From Sphingobacteriales bacterium (GTDB lineage Bacteria; Bacteroidota; Bacteroidia; Sphingobacteriales; Sphingobacteriaceae), in the NCBI GenBank assembly GCA_014763615.1, contig JACXVB010000009.1:34955-98954 (forward strand): a DNA stretch of 64,000 bases, written 5' to 3'. The notes under the pieces were generated by a model, which made no database searches, had not been told where the DNA came from, and was given only the letters and a program-made list of their open reading frames with translations. Position numbers and translations under genes: made by a program. Positions within the stretch are counted from its first letter, which is position 1, and the number at the start of each line of letters is the position of its first letter. This document shows positions 8,998-18,627 of this stretch, piece after piece.

Positions 8998-10338
8998 ATG
9001 AAAAGGATATTTCGCTTATTTATTTTATTCAGTTTGATTTTTTCTTATCAGCTATCAAAAGCTCAAACCAAAGTTTTACAAGTAAACATTAAAGAAGAAA
9101 TTGACCCAACAGCTTGGAGAACCATTAGAGGTGCATTCAAACAAGCTCAAGAAACGCATGCCAATATCATTCTGATTAACTTAAACACTTACGGTGGGAT
9201 GTTAGATTATGCGGATTCTATCAGAACCAAAATTTTAAATAGCCCCATCAAGACCATCGTTTTTATTGATAATAATGCAGCTTCCGCTGGCGCTTTGATT
9301 TCTATCGCTTGTGATAAAATTTATATGCAAAAAGGTGCAACCATTGGTGCTGCCAGCGTGGTTGACGGTAATGGCAAAGTGTTACCAGAAAAATATCAAT
9401 CTTATATGCGAGGTTTGATGCGCACCACAGCCGAAACCAAAGGTAGAAATCCAAAAATTGCAGAAGCTTTTGTTGATCCGGATATAGAAATTGATAGTTT
9501 AAGTAAGAAAGGGAAGGTATTAACGCTCACCACCAAAGAAGCAATTGCGAATGGTTATTGTGTAAATGAAGCTAATTCGGTAGAAGATGTACTCACTCAA
9601 GAAAACGCTCAACCTTTTCAAATAAGTGTTTACCAACCTTCTATTACAGATTATTTAATTACACTTTTAACTAGTCCTATTGTAAGTGGTATTTTAATTT
9701 TATTGATGATAGGGGGTATCTATTTCGAATTCCAATCGCCAGGAATAGGTGTGGCATTATTGATCACAATTATTGCAGCATTGCTGTTTTTTGCGCCACT
9801 TTATTTAGAAGGTTTGGCAAGTAATTGGGAGATTTTACTGTTTATTTTTGGCGTGATTTTACTTGCCTTAGAGATATTTGTAATTCCAGGTTTTGGTGTT
9901 TTTGGGATATTAGGGATAGTTCTCATCGTTGTAGGTTTAGCCATGAGTATGATTTTGAATAATTTCTTCGATTTAGGAATGTCTGGAGATCAAAATATTA
10001 ATCAAGCATTTTTACTTGTGCTAGGATCTGTAATTGGTGCAGTTGCACTTTCTGTATTTTTTGGTGGGAATATCCTTAAATCTAAAGCTTTTCAGCGCTT
10101 AGTTTTAAAGGATGAACAGCATGCAAATAAAGGTTATCAGGTAAAAAATCATCTTCAAGATAACCTAATTGGTAAAAATGGTTTTGCAAAAACAGATTTA
10201 AAGCCAGGCGGTAAAATAGAAGTAGAGGGAAATGTATTTAATGCCATTTCTTTTGATGGATTTATAGAGAATGGAACGGATATTGTTGTCTATAAGATAG
10301 AGAATTCTAATCTGATGGTGAGGCGAAAAACCGCTTAA
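8998..10338 (+). CDS. nfeD: NfeD-family membrane-bound serine protease
   Basis: 446 residues, the long NfeD form. Signal peptide (1-22), ClpP-like protease domain with the nucleophile in NNAASAGALIS (S96) and a candidate catalytic lysine in PEKYQSYMR (K132), four or five membrane segments (about 220-350), then a soluble OB-fold NfeD domain (about 375-446, LIGKNGFAKTDLKPGGK). Such proteins cleave stomatin-type partners in membrane quality control. No stomatin gene follows; the next gene is dps, with its own spacing of 51 bp. Confidence 0.9.
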   Translation: MKRIFRLFILFSLIFSYQLSKAQTKVLQVNIKEEIDPTAWRTIRGAFKQAQETHANIILINLNTYGGMLDYADSIRTKILNSPIKTIVFIDNNAASAGALISIACDKIYMQKGATIGAASVVDGNGKVLPEKYQSYMRGLMRTTAETKGRNPKIAEAFVDPDIEIDSLSKKGKVLTLTTKEAIANGYCVNEANSVEDVLTQENAQPFQISVYQPSITDYLITLLTSPIVSGILILLMIGGIYFEFQSPGIGVALLITIIAALLFFAPLYLEGLASNWEILLFIFGVILLALEIFVIPGFGVFGILGIVLIVVGLAMSMILNNFFDLGMSGDQNINQAFLLVLGSVIGAVALSVFFGGNILKSKAFQRLVLKDEQHANKGYQVKNHLQDNLIGKNGFAKTDLKPGGKIEVEGNVFNAISFDGFIENGTDIVVYKIENSNLMVRRKTA

Positions 10339-10389
10339 ACAAACAGATTTGAAAGTTTTTTGTTAAATAAATAAACAATATTTTAAATT

Positions 10390-10872
10390 ATGGAAGTAAA
10401 CGAAATTGGGTTGAAAGATAAGCCCGTAATTGAATTAGTAGATCATATCAACATACTATTAGCAAATTATCAAATACATTATCAAAAAGTTAGAGGTTGC
10501 CACTGGAATGTGAGAGGACATAACTTTTTTGATCTTCATATCAAATTTGAAGAACTTTACAATAATGCACAAACCACGATAGATGAATTAGCAGAAAGAG
10601 TGCTTACCTTAGGGAAATCTCCTTACAGTACTTATGCCGATTATATCAAAGTATCTTCTATCAAAGAAATTAAAACCGAAGGTTTAGCTGCCGAAAAAAT
10701 GGTTGAAGCTGTGTTAGATGATTTTCAAAAATTGATTGAAATAGAAAGAGAAGTGATAAAAAATGCAACAGAAAATGCTGGAGATGAGGGAACAGCAGAT
10801 ATAATTATTGGTTTCTTGAAATTTAAAGAGAAAACCAGTTGGATGTTGAGAGCTTGGGACAGTAAACAATAG
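10390..10872 (+). CDS. dps: Dps-family ferritin-like DNA-protection protein
   Basis: 160 residues. The ferroxidase ligands H38, H50, D65 and E69 keep the 12/15/4 spacing of the Dps dimer-interface site, seen in CHWNVRGHNFFDLH and TTIDELAER. The family forms a 12-mer that oxidises and stores iron and protects DNA in starvation or oxidative stress. There is no Lys-rich N-terminal tail, so DNA binding is not assured. A strong terminator follows. Confidence 0.93.
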   Translation: MEVNEIGLKDKPVIELVDHINILLANYQIHYQKVRGCHWNVRGHNFFDLHIKFEELYNNAQTTIDELAERVLTLGKSPYSTYADYIKVSSIKEIKTEGLAAEKMVEAVLDDFQKLIEIEREVIKNATENAGDEGTADIIIGFLKFKEKTSWMLRAWDSKQ

Positions 10873-10893
10873 GCAACATTACACTCAAAAAAA

Positions 10894-10926
10894 AGTCTCT
10901 ATTTTGATAAAATAGAGACTTTTTTT
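10894..10926. terminator. Bidirectional terminator between dps and porin gene
   Basis: A perfect 12-bp stem (10894-10905 with 10909-10920) and 3-nt loop is preceded by an A-run and followed by a T-run, so it can end dps transcripts and those of the convergent porin gene. Confidence 0.93.
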
Positions 10927-10940
10927 GTTCGATTAATAAT

Positions 10941-12419
10941 TTAAAATCTTACTCCAAACGTTAAAGAGACAGTGTTATTTCTGTTATCAACAGTAGCGGT
11001 AGGCTGTCTTCCGTTACTCAAGGTGTAATTACTGTAATACAACATCGAGTTTGAATTAATTAAAGCCATATCTAAATAATAAGCCCCAAACCGATAACCG
11101 AAACCTCCTGAGTAAGAAGTAACCGTGAAATCTTTATTGCTCAAATTTACATAAGGATTTCCTTGAGATTGATAACCCCATCTAAAAAGTAAATCATCTC
11201 TTACTCTCAACTCCCCACCCACATTATAATTGATAACGTTTTTAAAGTCATTTACAATGTTGTTATTATTCAACTGTTCTGTGGAATAATCATTAGATTT
11301 AAATTTTATGGTGGAGTAATCAACAAATCCTAAATCTGCGGAGATAAATCCTTTTGAGCCAAAGAAAAAGGCTAAACCTCCATTCACTTTCATTGGGGTA
11401 GTTAATCTATACTCATAAGGGTAAGAATCTAATCCAGAATAAGCATTAATATTGTTTAAAAGTTCTTCTGAATAATTATCAGTTACACTGTACCAAGTAG
11501 GCGACTCAAATGATAAACCTATTCTCAATTGATGAACGGGTTTTAAAATTAAACCTAATTTTAGATTCACTCCCGAACCATCTGTGCTAAAATTTCTAGT
11601 ATAAGTTACGTTGTAATCATTAGAATTACTGGTTGTTGGGTCTATGTATAAACCATTTTCTGTAGTTTTTTCAATAGAACGATATTTAAAGGATGCAATT
11701 CCTAAACTAGCACCCAAAAAGAGCTTGTTACTGATGTTTGCCCCAAAAGAAAAGTCTATGTTAGAGTTTCCGCCAGTTCTTCTCAAATTATAGTTTTGAT
11801 CGGCATCTGCATAGGTGATATTATTGTATTTATTGTTTTTGTAATCTGTTAAATAAGAGTAATAAGCGGCATAATTGGCATTAGAAGCTAAGTTTTGCGG
11901 ATCGGGTATTCCTCCTCCAGAGGCGCCTTCAGCATTGGATGATTCTGTAAAGAAGTCACTCAAACCATTTAAGTTACTCGTTCCCCTGAAACTTAAATCA
12001 TTTTTAAAAGCCTCTCTTTTTTGATAGCCAATACCAAAGTTTAGACTTAGAAGGCCTTTAGTAGGATTACCACTTTTATAAGTCAAGGTATGGAAAACAA
12101 CACCTAAATTTTTCAAATCTACATTGTTATTATTAAGTTGATTTTTGTTCCCAGTAAAACTGATGTCATTCCTATTCAAACTCAAGGAAGGAGTCAAGTT
12201 GAATTCTGATTTTGTAAACATCCCTAATCCTGCGGGATTTCCATAAAGAGAACTCAAATCACCACCAATGGCAGTTTTCTCTCCTCCTAAAGCATCAAAT
12301 CTTGCTGTAGTACTGTTGTTAAGCAAAGAAAATCTTAATGCATCACCAGAATATTGAGCGTATGATGTTAATGTGGTTATCAGCAGGACAACCACTATTA
12401 AAGTGTGTTTGTATCTCAT
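10941..12419 (-). CDS. OmpP1/FadL-type outer membrane transport protein
   Basis: 492 residues with a signal peptide ending near TSYAQ (residue 22). The N-terminal ARFDALGGEKTAIGGDLSSL and the YGNPAGLG motif are the conserved hatch/plug region of Bacteroidota OmpP1/FadL relatives, often named hemin receptors without proof. The remainder is a run of amphipathic beta-strands ending in an aromatic-terminal strand (VSLTFGVRF) as outer-membrane barrels do. Substrate unknown; fatty acids or other hydrophobic compounds are the family expectation. Co-oriented with the lipoprotein gene upstream (9-bp gap). Confidence 0.85.
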   Translation of the reverse strand: MRYKHTLIVVVLLITTLTSYAQYSGDALRFSLLNNSTTARFDALGGEKTAIGGDLSSLYGNPAGLGMFTKSEFNLTPSLSLNRNDISFTGNKNQLNNNNVDLKNLGVVFHTLTYKSGNPTKGLLSLNFGIGYQKREAFKNDLSFRGTSNLNGLSDFFTESSNAEGASGGGIPDPQNLASNANYAAYYSYLTDYKNNKYNNITYADADQNYNLRRTGGNSNIDFSFGANISNKLFLGASLGIASFKYRSIEKTTENGLYIDPTTSNSNDYNVTYTRNFSTDGSGVNLKLGLILKPVHQLRIGLSFESPTWYSVTDNYSEELLNNINAYSGLDSYPYEYRLTTPMKVNGGLAFFFGSKGFISADLGFVDYSTIKFKSNDYSTEQLNNNNIVNDFKNVINYNVGGELRVRDDLLFRWGYQSQGNPYVNLSNKDFTVTSYSGGFGYRFGAYYLDMALINSNSMLYYSNYTLSNGRQPTATVDNRNNTVSLTFGVRF

Positions 12420-12428
12420 TTTTAAGTT

Positions 12429-13304
12429 TTAATGTCCACCAGGTCTAACTGGTCTGCCACCTCCATTACCACCACTACTGGTAGATCCACCAGATGAAGT
12501 TCTAGTATTAGTACTTGGTGGAGGTGATGACGGTCTTTCAGATCTTGTAGGTCTATTTTCAGGTTGTCTATTAGGAACAGAAGTAGGTCTGGGTGCAGAA
12601 GTAGGTCTAACAGGTCTGCTCATGGGAGTGCTAGAAGTTCGAGTTTGATCTAAAGTCCTTGGATTACTCCCAGAATTCGCAGCATCAGGTCTTATTGGCC
12701 GAGAGATCGGATTGCCAACGCCAGGAACTCTTGAACTTGTGGGTCTCATATTATCAAAGGCTCCACTTGGTCTTGGATTACTTGGACGTGGGTTAACAGT
12801 GTAAATATTTCTTGGATATGAACCATAACCATAGCCATAAATATCATTATAGAATGGACTGTATAGATTGTAATAGGAATAAATTCCAGTGTAAGGGTAA
12901 TATCTGTTGTATCCATAGTATCCCCAACTATTTCCATAACCATAATAAGATGGATAGTAGTTATATCCTAATGAGAATGACCATCCACTTCCATAATAGA
13001 AAGGAGAAAAAGAATTGTAAAAACTAGTAGGTCCCCAGTATGGGTTATAATAAACATTATTATTCATCCAATAGTAATCAGAATTATAATAATCATTGTA
13101 GCCATAAGAAGGAGAACTGTATGCTTCAGTGTTATTTTTTGGAGCTGCTGCAGCTACCGCATAATCGGCTTGGTTTGCCTTAATGTCTGAGAAATAAACA
13201 TCGTCATTATTATTTTGCACTGCTAACTTATTTGAAGAGCAGGCACTTATCATCAAGGTTAAAAAACCGAGCGATAAAACTTGTGCTAAATAGTTACTTT
13301 TCAT
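12429..13304 (-). CDS. Low-complexity Tyr/Gly- and Pro/Arg-rich lipoprotein
   Basis: 291 residues. Lipobox LMISAC near residue 22 marks a lipoprotein. Residues about 60-165 are extremely rich in Tyr, Asn, Ser and Gly (YYGYGNSWGYYGYNRYYPY-like tracts), and about 170-291 is a Pro/Arg/Ser/Thr/Gly-rich tail. No enzymatic domain. It is probably a surface-exposed or envelope-associated disordered protein; similar products sit next to proS in relatives, in my recollection. Gap of 9 bp to the porin gene suggests an operon. Confidence 0.75.
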   Translation of the reverse strand: MKSNYLAQVLSLGFLTLMISACSSNKLAVQNNNDDVYFSDIKANQADYAVAAAAPKNNTEAYSSPSYGYNDYYNSDYYWMNNNVYYNPYWGPTSFYNSFSPFYYGSGWSFSLGYNYYPSYYGYGNSWGYYGYNRYYPYTGIYSYYNLYSPFYNDIYGYGYGSYPRNIYTVNPRPSNPRPSGAFDNMRPTSSRVPGVGNPISRPIRPDAANSGSNPRTLDQTRTSSTPMSRPVRPTSAPRPTSVPNRQPENRPTRSERPSSPPPSTNTRTSSGGSTSSGGNGGGRPVRPGGH

Positions 13305-13348
13305 AGCGATACTTTTTGATGACCTCCATCATTAACAGTTTAAATTTA

Positions 13349-13356
13349 TAACTTTG
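13349..13356 (+). promoter_or_regulatory. Possible -7 box for proS
   Basis: TAACTTTG matches TAnnTTTG, 49 bases before the proS ATG, in the 100-bp divergent spacer. I do not see a good -33 TTG at the right distance. Confidence 0.3.
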
Positions 13357-13404
13357 GTCGTTTAACAATCATTAAAATTAACAAAAAATAATTGAAAATA
13401 AAAG

Positions 13405-14877
13405 ATGAGCAAAGGCTTAACCAGTAGATCAGACGATTATTCTCAGTGGTATAACGAGTTAGTTACAAAAGCAGATCTTGCTGAACATTCCTCAGTAAGG
13501 GGTTGCATGGTGATAAAACCCTATGGATACTCTATTTGGGAGAAAATGCAAGCGGTTTTAGATCAAAAATTCAAAGAAACAGGACACAGTAACGCCTATT
13601 TTCCTTTGTTCATTCCAAAGTCATTTTTCTCCAAAGAAGCATCTCATGTGGATGGTTTTGCCACCGAGTGTGCCGTTGTTACTCATTATCGATTGAAAAA
13701 CGATGGTAATGGAAATATTATTGTAGATGAGGAAGCAAAATTAGAAGAAGAATTAATTGTTCGTCCAACTTCAGAAACCATCATTTGGAATACTTATAAA
13801 GGTTGGATTCAGTCTTACCGAGATTTACCATTATTAATTAACCAGTGGGCCAATGTTGTACGTTGGGAAATGCGTACTCGTTTGTTCTTAAGAACCACAG
13901 AATTTCTTTGGCAAGAGGGTCATACTGCACATGCTACTTCAGAGGAGGCCATAGCCGAAACTGAGCAAATGCTTAACGTGTACGCAGACTTTGCCGAAAA
14001 CTGGATGGCGATGCCTGTGGTAAAAGGGAAGAAAACTGCTAATGAGCGCTTTGCAGGGGCTTTAGATACGATGTGTATTGAGGCTTTAATGCAAGATGGT
14101 AAAGCCTTACAAGCCGGTACTTCACACTTTTTAGGGCAAAATTTTGCCAAAGCTTTCGATGTGAAATTCACCAGTAAAGAAGGTAAGTTAGAACATGTTT
14201 GGGCAACATCTTGGGGAGTTTCAACTCGTTTAATGGGGGCTTTAATTATGGCTCATTCAGACGATCAAGGTTTGGTTTTACCTCCAAAATTAGCGCCTAT
14301 TCAGGTGGTGATTATACCCATTTATAAAGGAGATGAGGAGTTAGCTAAAATTTCTGCCGAAGTAGAAAAAATCACTTCAGCCTTAAAGGCAAAAGGAATT
14401 TCGGTGAAATATGATGATAGAGATACGCAGCGACCAGGGTTTAAATTTGCAGAATACGAATTAAAAGGAGTGCCGGTCCGTTTAGCCATGGGCGGTAGAG
14501 ATTTAGAAAATAATACCATAGAGGTTGCCAGAAGAGATACCCGAACGAAAGAAACGCTCTCGAGAGATAAGATAGCGGACACCATAGAAAAGCTATTAAA
14601 AGAAATTCAGACTAACATTTATCAAAAGGCTCATACTTTTAGGGAAGAAATGACTACTAAAGTAGATTCTTATGATGAATTTAAGAAAGTTTTGGAAGAG
14701 AAGGGCGGTTTCATTTCTGCTCATTGGGATGGAACATCAGAAACCGAAGCTAAAATTAAAGAAGAAACGAAAGCTACCATCAGATGTATTCCGCTAAACA
14801 ATCCTCAAGAAGAAGGTGTTTGTATGGTAACTGGTAAACCATCCAAAGAAAGAGTGATTTTTGCTTTGGCCTATTAA
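13405..14877 (+). CDS. proS: Prolyl-tRNA synthetase, short archaeal/eukaryal-type
   Basis: 490 residues, lacking the bacterial editing insertion. Class II motifs are visible: [14 protein letters not shown] (motif 1 region), [24 protein letters not shown] (motif 2), and the [10 protein letters not shown] and [14 protein letters not shown] motif 3 area. The anticodon-binding domain (about 295-395) contains VVIIPIYKG, and the protein ends with the family-typical C-terminal tyrosine (FALAY). Charges tRNA-Pro. The Cys/Met enzyme gene starts 31 bp after the stop. Confidence 0.96.
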   Translation: MSKGLTSRSDDYSQWYNELVTKADLAEHSSVRGCMVIKPYGYSIWEKMQAVLDQKFKETGHSNAYFPLFIPKSFFSKEASHVDGFATECAVVTHYRLKNDGNGNIIVDEEAKLEEELIVRPTSETIIWNTYKGWIQSYRDLPLLINQWANVVRWEMRTRLFLRTTEFLWQEGHTAHATSEEAIAETEQMLNVYADFAENWMAMPVVKGKKTANERFAGALDTMCIEALMQDGKALQAGTSHFLGQNFAKAFDVKFTSKEGKLEHVWATSWGVSTRLMGALIMAHSDDQGLVLPPKLAPIQVVIIPIYKGDEELAKISAEVEKITSALKAKGISVKYDDRDTQRPGFKFAEYELKGVPVRLAMGGRDLENNTIEVARRDTRTKETLSRDKIADTIEKLLKEIQTNIYQKAHTFREEMTTKVDSYDEFKKVLEEKGGFISAHWDGTSETEAKIKEETKATIRCIPLNNPQEEGVCMVTGKPSKERVIFALAY

Positions 14878-14908
14878 TCCATTTATTTTTAGACAAAAAA
14901 ATAATTCT

Positions 14909-16048
14909 ATGAAGTTTGCAACTAAAGCTATTCATGCGGGTCAACATCCAGACCCAAGTACTGGAGCGGTAATGACTCCGATTTATCAAACCTCCACTTA
15001 TTGGCAGAAATCGCCGGGAGATAATAAAGGTTTTGAATACTCGAGAGGTACTAATCCTACTCGAAAAGCTTTAGAAGATTGTTTGGCTGCTTTAGAAAAT
15101 GCAAAATTTGGTTTGGCCTTTTCCAGTGGAATGGGTGCCACTGATGCAGTGATGAAAACTTTAAAACCAGGCGATGAAGTGATTACGGGTAATGATTTAT
15201 ACGGTGGAACTTACCGTATTTTTACTAAAGTTTTTGCAAGCTACGGCATTAAATTTCATTTTTTGGATTTAACAAATCCTGAAAATCTACTTGGTTACAT
15301 CAATGATAAAACAAAATTGGTTTGGTTAGAAACACCTACTAACCCAATGATGCAAATTATTGATATTGAAGCGGTATCAAAAATCACCAAAAAACATCAA
15401 TTAACTTTAGTGGTAGATAATACCTTCGCCTCACCTTATTTGCAAAACCCAATAGATTTAGGTGCTGATTTGGTGATGCACTCAGTAACTAAATATATTG
15501 CAGGTCACTCTGATGTAGTGATGGGGGCTTTGATGATGAATGATGAAGAACTATACAAAAAGCTTTGGTTTATCTATAATGCTTGCGGAGCTACTCCTGG
15601 TCCGCAAGATGCTTTTTTAGCTTTAAGAGGAATTAAAACCCTTCATTTAAGAATGAAAGCGCATTGCGAAAACGGAGAAAAGATTGCGCATTTCTTGAAA
15701 AATCATCCAAAAATTGAAAAGATTTATTGGCCAGGATTTGAAGATCATCCTAACCATGAAGTAGCGAAAAAGCAAATGCGTGGTTTTGGTGGAATGATTT
15801 CTTTTGTTTTAAAAGGTGCTGATTTACAAGAAACTTTTAGAATAGCGGGTTCATTTAAAGTCATCACTTTAGCAGAATCATTAGGAGGTGTAGAATCTTT
15901 ATTGAATCATCCAGCAACCATGACGCATGGTTCTATTCCTAAATACGAAAGAGAAAAAGTGGGTGTGGTAGATAATTTATTGCGCTTAAGTGTTGGGGTA
16001 GAAGATGCAGATGATTTAATTGAAGATATAAAATCGGCTTTAGCCTGA
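14909..16048 (+). CDS. Cystathionine gamma-synthase/lyase-type PLP enzyme
   Basis: 379 residues from ATG 14909 (MKFATKAIHAGQ); an upstream in-frame start overlapping proS would add unrelated sequence. Fold-I PLP enzyme of Cys/Met metabolism: PLP lysine K195 in HSVTKYIAGHSDV, conserved YSRGTNPTR (residues 44-52) and VWLETPTNPMM. Could be cystathionine gamma-synthase (methionine synthesis) or gamma-lyase (cysteine synthesis). Residues alone do not separate them, so no symbol is given. Convergent with the DUF4251 gene, 2-bp gap. Confidence 0.9.
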   Translation: MKFATKAIHAGQHPDPSTGAVMTPIYQTSTYWQKSPGDNKGFEYSRGTNPTRKALEDCLAALENAKFGLAFSSGMGATDAVMKTLKPGDEVITGNDLYGGTYRIFTKVFASYGIKFHFLDLTNPENLLGYINDKTKLVWLETPTNPMMQIIDIEAVSKITKKHQLTLVVDNTFASPYLQNPIDLGADLVMHSVTKYIAGHSDVVMGALMMNDEELYKKLWFIYNACGATPGPQDAFLALRGIKTLHLRMKAHCENGEKIAHFLKNHPKIEKIYWPGFEDHPNHEVAKKQMRGFGGMISFVLKGADLQETFRIAGSFKVITLAESLGGVESLLNHPATMTHGSIPKYEREKVGVVDNLLRLSVGVEDADDLIEDIKSALA

Positions 16049-16050
16049 TT

Positions 16051-16545
16051 TTAAAGTTTTAAGTCTCCAAAAAAGCTGATAGCGTCACGATTAACACTAT
16101 TGACTGTTAAAATGGTATTCCCTGAAGGTGAAATACTTAAACTCATCTTGTTTGCCAAGGGCTGTCCTTCAATCTGAAGATTGATCAGGTAATTCCCATT
16201 CTTCTCTTCGCTTTTCTGCAAAGTAAAATGCGTAGTTATGAAATTCAAACTATTACCATGAGTACCATAGGAAGCTTGTTGTGCCACACCAAAATAAGGT
16301 AAATAGCATTTTAGTGTATCGGCGCTAATTTTTACAGAATAAGAGCCATCTAACTGTAAAAGTTGCGGATTAATGAGGTTTACGCTCATCGGATTTGCTC
16401 TTTGTGCTTCAAATGTAAATTGATTTTTAGCCAGCATTTTTGAAATACTATTTTGGTAGGCAATCTGTTCTTTCTGCGTTAAACAAGAGGTTAATAGAAA
16501 TAAACTTAATAAAATAACTAAACTAATTTTTTTCATAGCTTTCAT
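16051..16545 (-). CDS. DUF4251-type lipoprotein
   Basis: 164 residues; a second ATG 9 bases downstream could be used instead. Lipoprotein signal ends in LFLLTSC. The mature part shows FTFEAQRANP, LDGSYSVKISADTLKCYLPYFG and the HFTLQKSEEKNG strand typical of DUF4251, a Bacteroidota periplasmic family of unknown function. Divergent from the TIGR02757 gene with only 16 bp between the starts. Confidence 0.82.
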   Translation of the reverse strand: MKAMKKISLVILLSLFLLTSCLTQKEQIAYQNSISKMLAKNQFTFEAQRANPMSVNLINPQLLQLDGSYSVKISADTLKCYLPYFGVAQQASYGTHGNSLNFITTHFTLQKSEEKNGNYLINLQIEGQPLANKMSLSISPSGNTILTVNSVNRDAISFFGDLKL

Positions 16546-16561
16546 TAAATAAAAAATAACG

Positions 16562-17431
16562 TTGCTAAAGCCAATTAAATTTCAAGACTTACAGTCATTT
16601 TTAGATCAAAAAGTAATCCAGTATAATCAACCTGGTTTTATTGTTAATGATCCAATTTCTATTCCTCATCTTTTCACAAAACAGCAAGATATAGAAATTA
16701 TGGGTTTTTGGAGTGCAATGTTGGCTTGGGGACAAAGAATTACCATCATTAATAAATGTAAAGAGCTGATTAATTTAATGGATGATGCTCCCTATGATTT
16801 TATCATGAACCATGAAGAAATCGACTTAAAAAGGATGTTAAACTTTAAACATCGGACTTTTAACGCAACAGATACATTGTACTTTATTCATTTTTTCAGA
16901 TACCACTACTCCAATTTTGATTCTTTAGAAGATGCTTTTTTGCCTTTTAAGAAGGATGAAACCTTTAGAGATGATTTCATGGATAACACTAGTACAAACC
17001 TCGCTTCAAATAACTCAAATGTTTGTTTTGCTGCTCAGCTTCAGCAAGCTAATATTGAGTCGAATCTTAATTATTTTCGGTCTTATTTTTTCTCTTTGCC
17101 AGATTTTCCTCAACGTACCATTAAACATGTTTCTTCGCCATTGCAAAAGTCAACTTGCAAACGCTTGAATATGTTCCTAAGATGGATGGTGAGAAAAGAT
17201 GATTGCGGTGTAGATTTTGGAATTTGGAATAGAATTGAGCCGCACCAATTAGTTTGTCCTTGCGATTTACATGTGGACAGGGTAGCTAGAAAATTAGGTT
17301 TGATATCGCGTAAGCAAACCGATTGGCAAACTGCTATTGAATTGACCGAACAGCTGAAAAAGTTTGATGCTGCTGACCCCGTAAAATATGATTTTGCTTT
17401 ATTTGGATTAGGGATTGAAGAGAAGTTTTAG
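16562..17431 (+). CDS. TIGR02757 (DUF2400) family protein
   Basis: 289 residues with a TTG start: an in-frame stop lies just upstream and the next ATG would remove the conserved N-terminus. Conserved segments include IMGFWSAMLAWGQR (about 46-59), KRLNMFLRWMVRKDD (about 200-214) and the C-terminal HVDRVARKLGLI. It resembles helix-hairpin-helix DNA-repair folds, but no activity is established. Its last 166 bp are duplicated at 18628-18793 (see separate entry), marking it as the edge of an inserted block. Confidence 0.88.
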   Translation: MLKPIKFQDLQSFLDQKVIQYNQPGFIVNDPISIPHLFTKQQDIEIMGFWSAMLAWGQRITIINKCKELINLMDDAPYDFIMNHEEIDLKRMLNFKHRTFNATDTLYFIHFFRYHYSNFDSLEDAFLPFKKDETFRDDFMDNTSTNLASNNSNVCFAAQLQQANIESNLNYFRSYFFSLPDFPQRTIKHVSSPLQKSTCKRLNMFLRWMVRKDDCGVDFGIWNRIEPHQLVCPCDLHVDRVARKLGLISRKQTDWQTAIELTEQLKKFDAADPVKYDFALFGLGIEEKF

Positions 17432-17602
17432 TAGGAGGTAGGTCTTTTTGGTTCATTTGTTAGTAACGTTTTGCAGGTTTGTACAGAAATAGCTTTAAAG
17501 CATTACCGAAGTCAGCTTGCATAAGCTTAATTAATTTACAGAAAGTGAGTTTAAGCAGTTTAGCCATTTTTGTACAAATTTGAGGTTGGGTGTTCGTACT
17601 TT

Positions 17603-17770
17603 TTATGAAAGCTGTTTATCACGCTTATTGTCAATTTTTTTCGGTTCTGTTTTTGACTTCTTCAATTTATAATCTAAAATAAACTGACTAATTTCTTTTC
17701 TTTCTTTTTCTGTTAAAGGTTCACTTTGAATAATAAAGTCAACTCCTTTTGGTTCTCTTATAAATCCCAT
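17603..17770 (-). CDS. Small charged protein downstream of the GNAT-like gene
   Basis: 55 residues from ATG 17770 (MGFIREPKGVDFIIQS); an upstream start would overlap the neighbour. The C-terminus is strongly basic (KLKKSKTEPKKIDNKRDK). I recall this small ORF repeatedly paired with the acetyltransferase-like gene upstream in Bacteroidota, so it may be a functional partner, but no domain is recognised. It lies in the block between the two TIGR02757 3' ends, 4 bp after the partner's stop. Confidence 0.6.
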   Translation of the reverse strand: MGFIREPKGVDFIIQSEPLTEKERKEISQFILDYKLKKSKTEPKKIDNKRDKQLS

Positions 17771-17774
17771 AATC

Positions 17775-18310
17775 TTAGGTTTTAAAATACTTTTCAACTA
17801 ATAATTTTGCTGATTCGGTCGGTAAAATCATTCTGTGTCCGCCAAAATGATATGCTCCTAATGATTCTTCATAATGATTTATCAATTTTTTTTTTGCTGT
17901 AAAAGCAACAAAACCGTCAAAACCGTATTGAAATGAAAGTTTGCAAGCAAAGGCAACTAAATTTCCCGCAACGCCTTCATAGAGTTTGTTTCGCCCAACA
18001 TTGAAGGGAGCATTTTCTAAAAGGTTCATGAAAACATGGTCGGCTTCTTTTGTTATACTTAATAAACCTTGAACAATATCCAAATTATTGGTAATTGTCA
18101 GTTTGTAAACTTCTTTAGCATCATCTTTCAGTTCGGCTTTCTAATTAAAATTCCAGCCATTTTTAACCGTGATATTTTTGCTGTCCTTTAATGTAAATCT
18201 TGCAACTTCGGTCTGGAAACTGTCGCCAGAAATAGTGTTTTGGATGGAATTGGTCAGTTTGTCGACCACAAAATCCAATTGTATTTCCTGCTTATTTTTA
18301 ATTGGGTTAA
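17775..18310 (-). pseudogene. GNAT-like acetyltransferase, interrupted by in-frame TAG
   Basis: The intact part (up to 18083, 102 residues) contains YEGVAGNLVAFACKL and GFVAFTAKKKLINHYEESLG, a pattern of Bacteroidota N-acetyltransferase-like proteins. In the same frame the coding sequence continues upstream for about 75 codons (QEIQLDFVVDKL, ARFTLKDSKNITVKNGW) across a single TAG at 18141-18143, then ends without a plausible start near 18310. So it is either a nonsense-mutated and 5'-truncated pseudogene or translated only from an internal TTG. It lies inside the inserted block. Confidence 0.65.
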
Positions 18311-18627
18311 TTTACGAAAATATTTCCAATCAGTAGTGTCCTTGCGGTCGGTAAGTATGACACTTAACGGTTTGGCGCTTGGCGCAGTGGCGGATTTTGG
18401 AGCTCCCCTCTAGCCCCCTCTAGCTCAATAATGTAGCCTAAGCCCTGCGTGTTGGATACTTGTGCTCGGTTTGGCTTTGTTCTTGAAACTTATACTTCCC
18501 ACTCAACACCTGAAAATAGCTATTTTATTGCTTTATGCAAAACAAAATTTGAAAGCCTCTGCTCTATGTGACACAAGAAGCCTTTGTTCCGCTTCCTTAA
18601 GCATCATTCCCGCGCCATAGAGGGGAT
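18311..18627. other. Gene-free, higher-GC accessory sequence
   Basis: About 320 bp with no convincing ORF and a base composition visibly richer in G+C than its surroundings (for example CGCTTGGCGCAGTGGCGG and CCCCTCTAGCCCCCTCTAG). It looks like imported intergenic DNA or remains of decayed genes. I see no promoter or RNA gene. Confidence 0.5.

Noticed and set aside
12746..13027. ORFs in both strands across the lipoprotein gene (65 and 71 codons)
   Set aside because: They are out-of-frame readings of the low-complexity Tyr/Gly region, rich in His/Met/Thr as expected from that codon bias.
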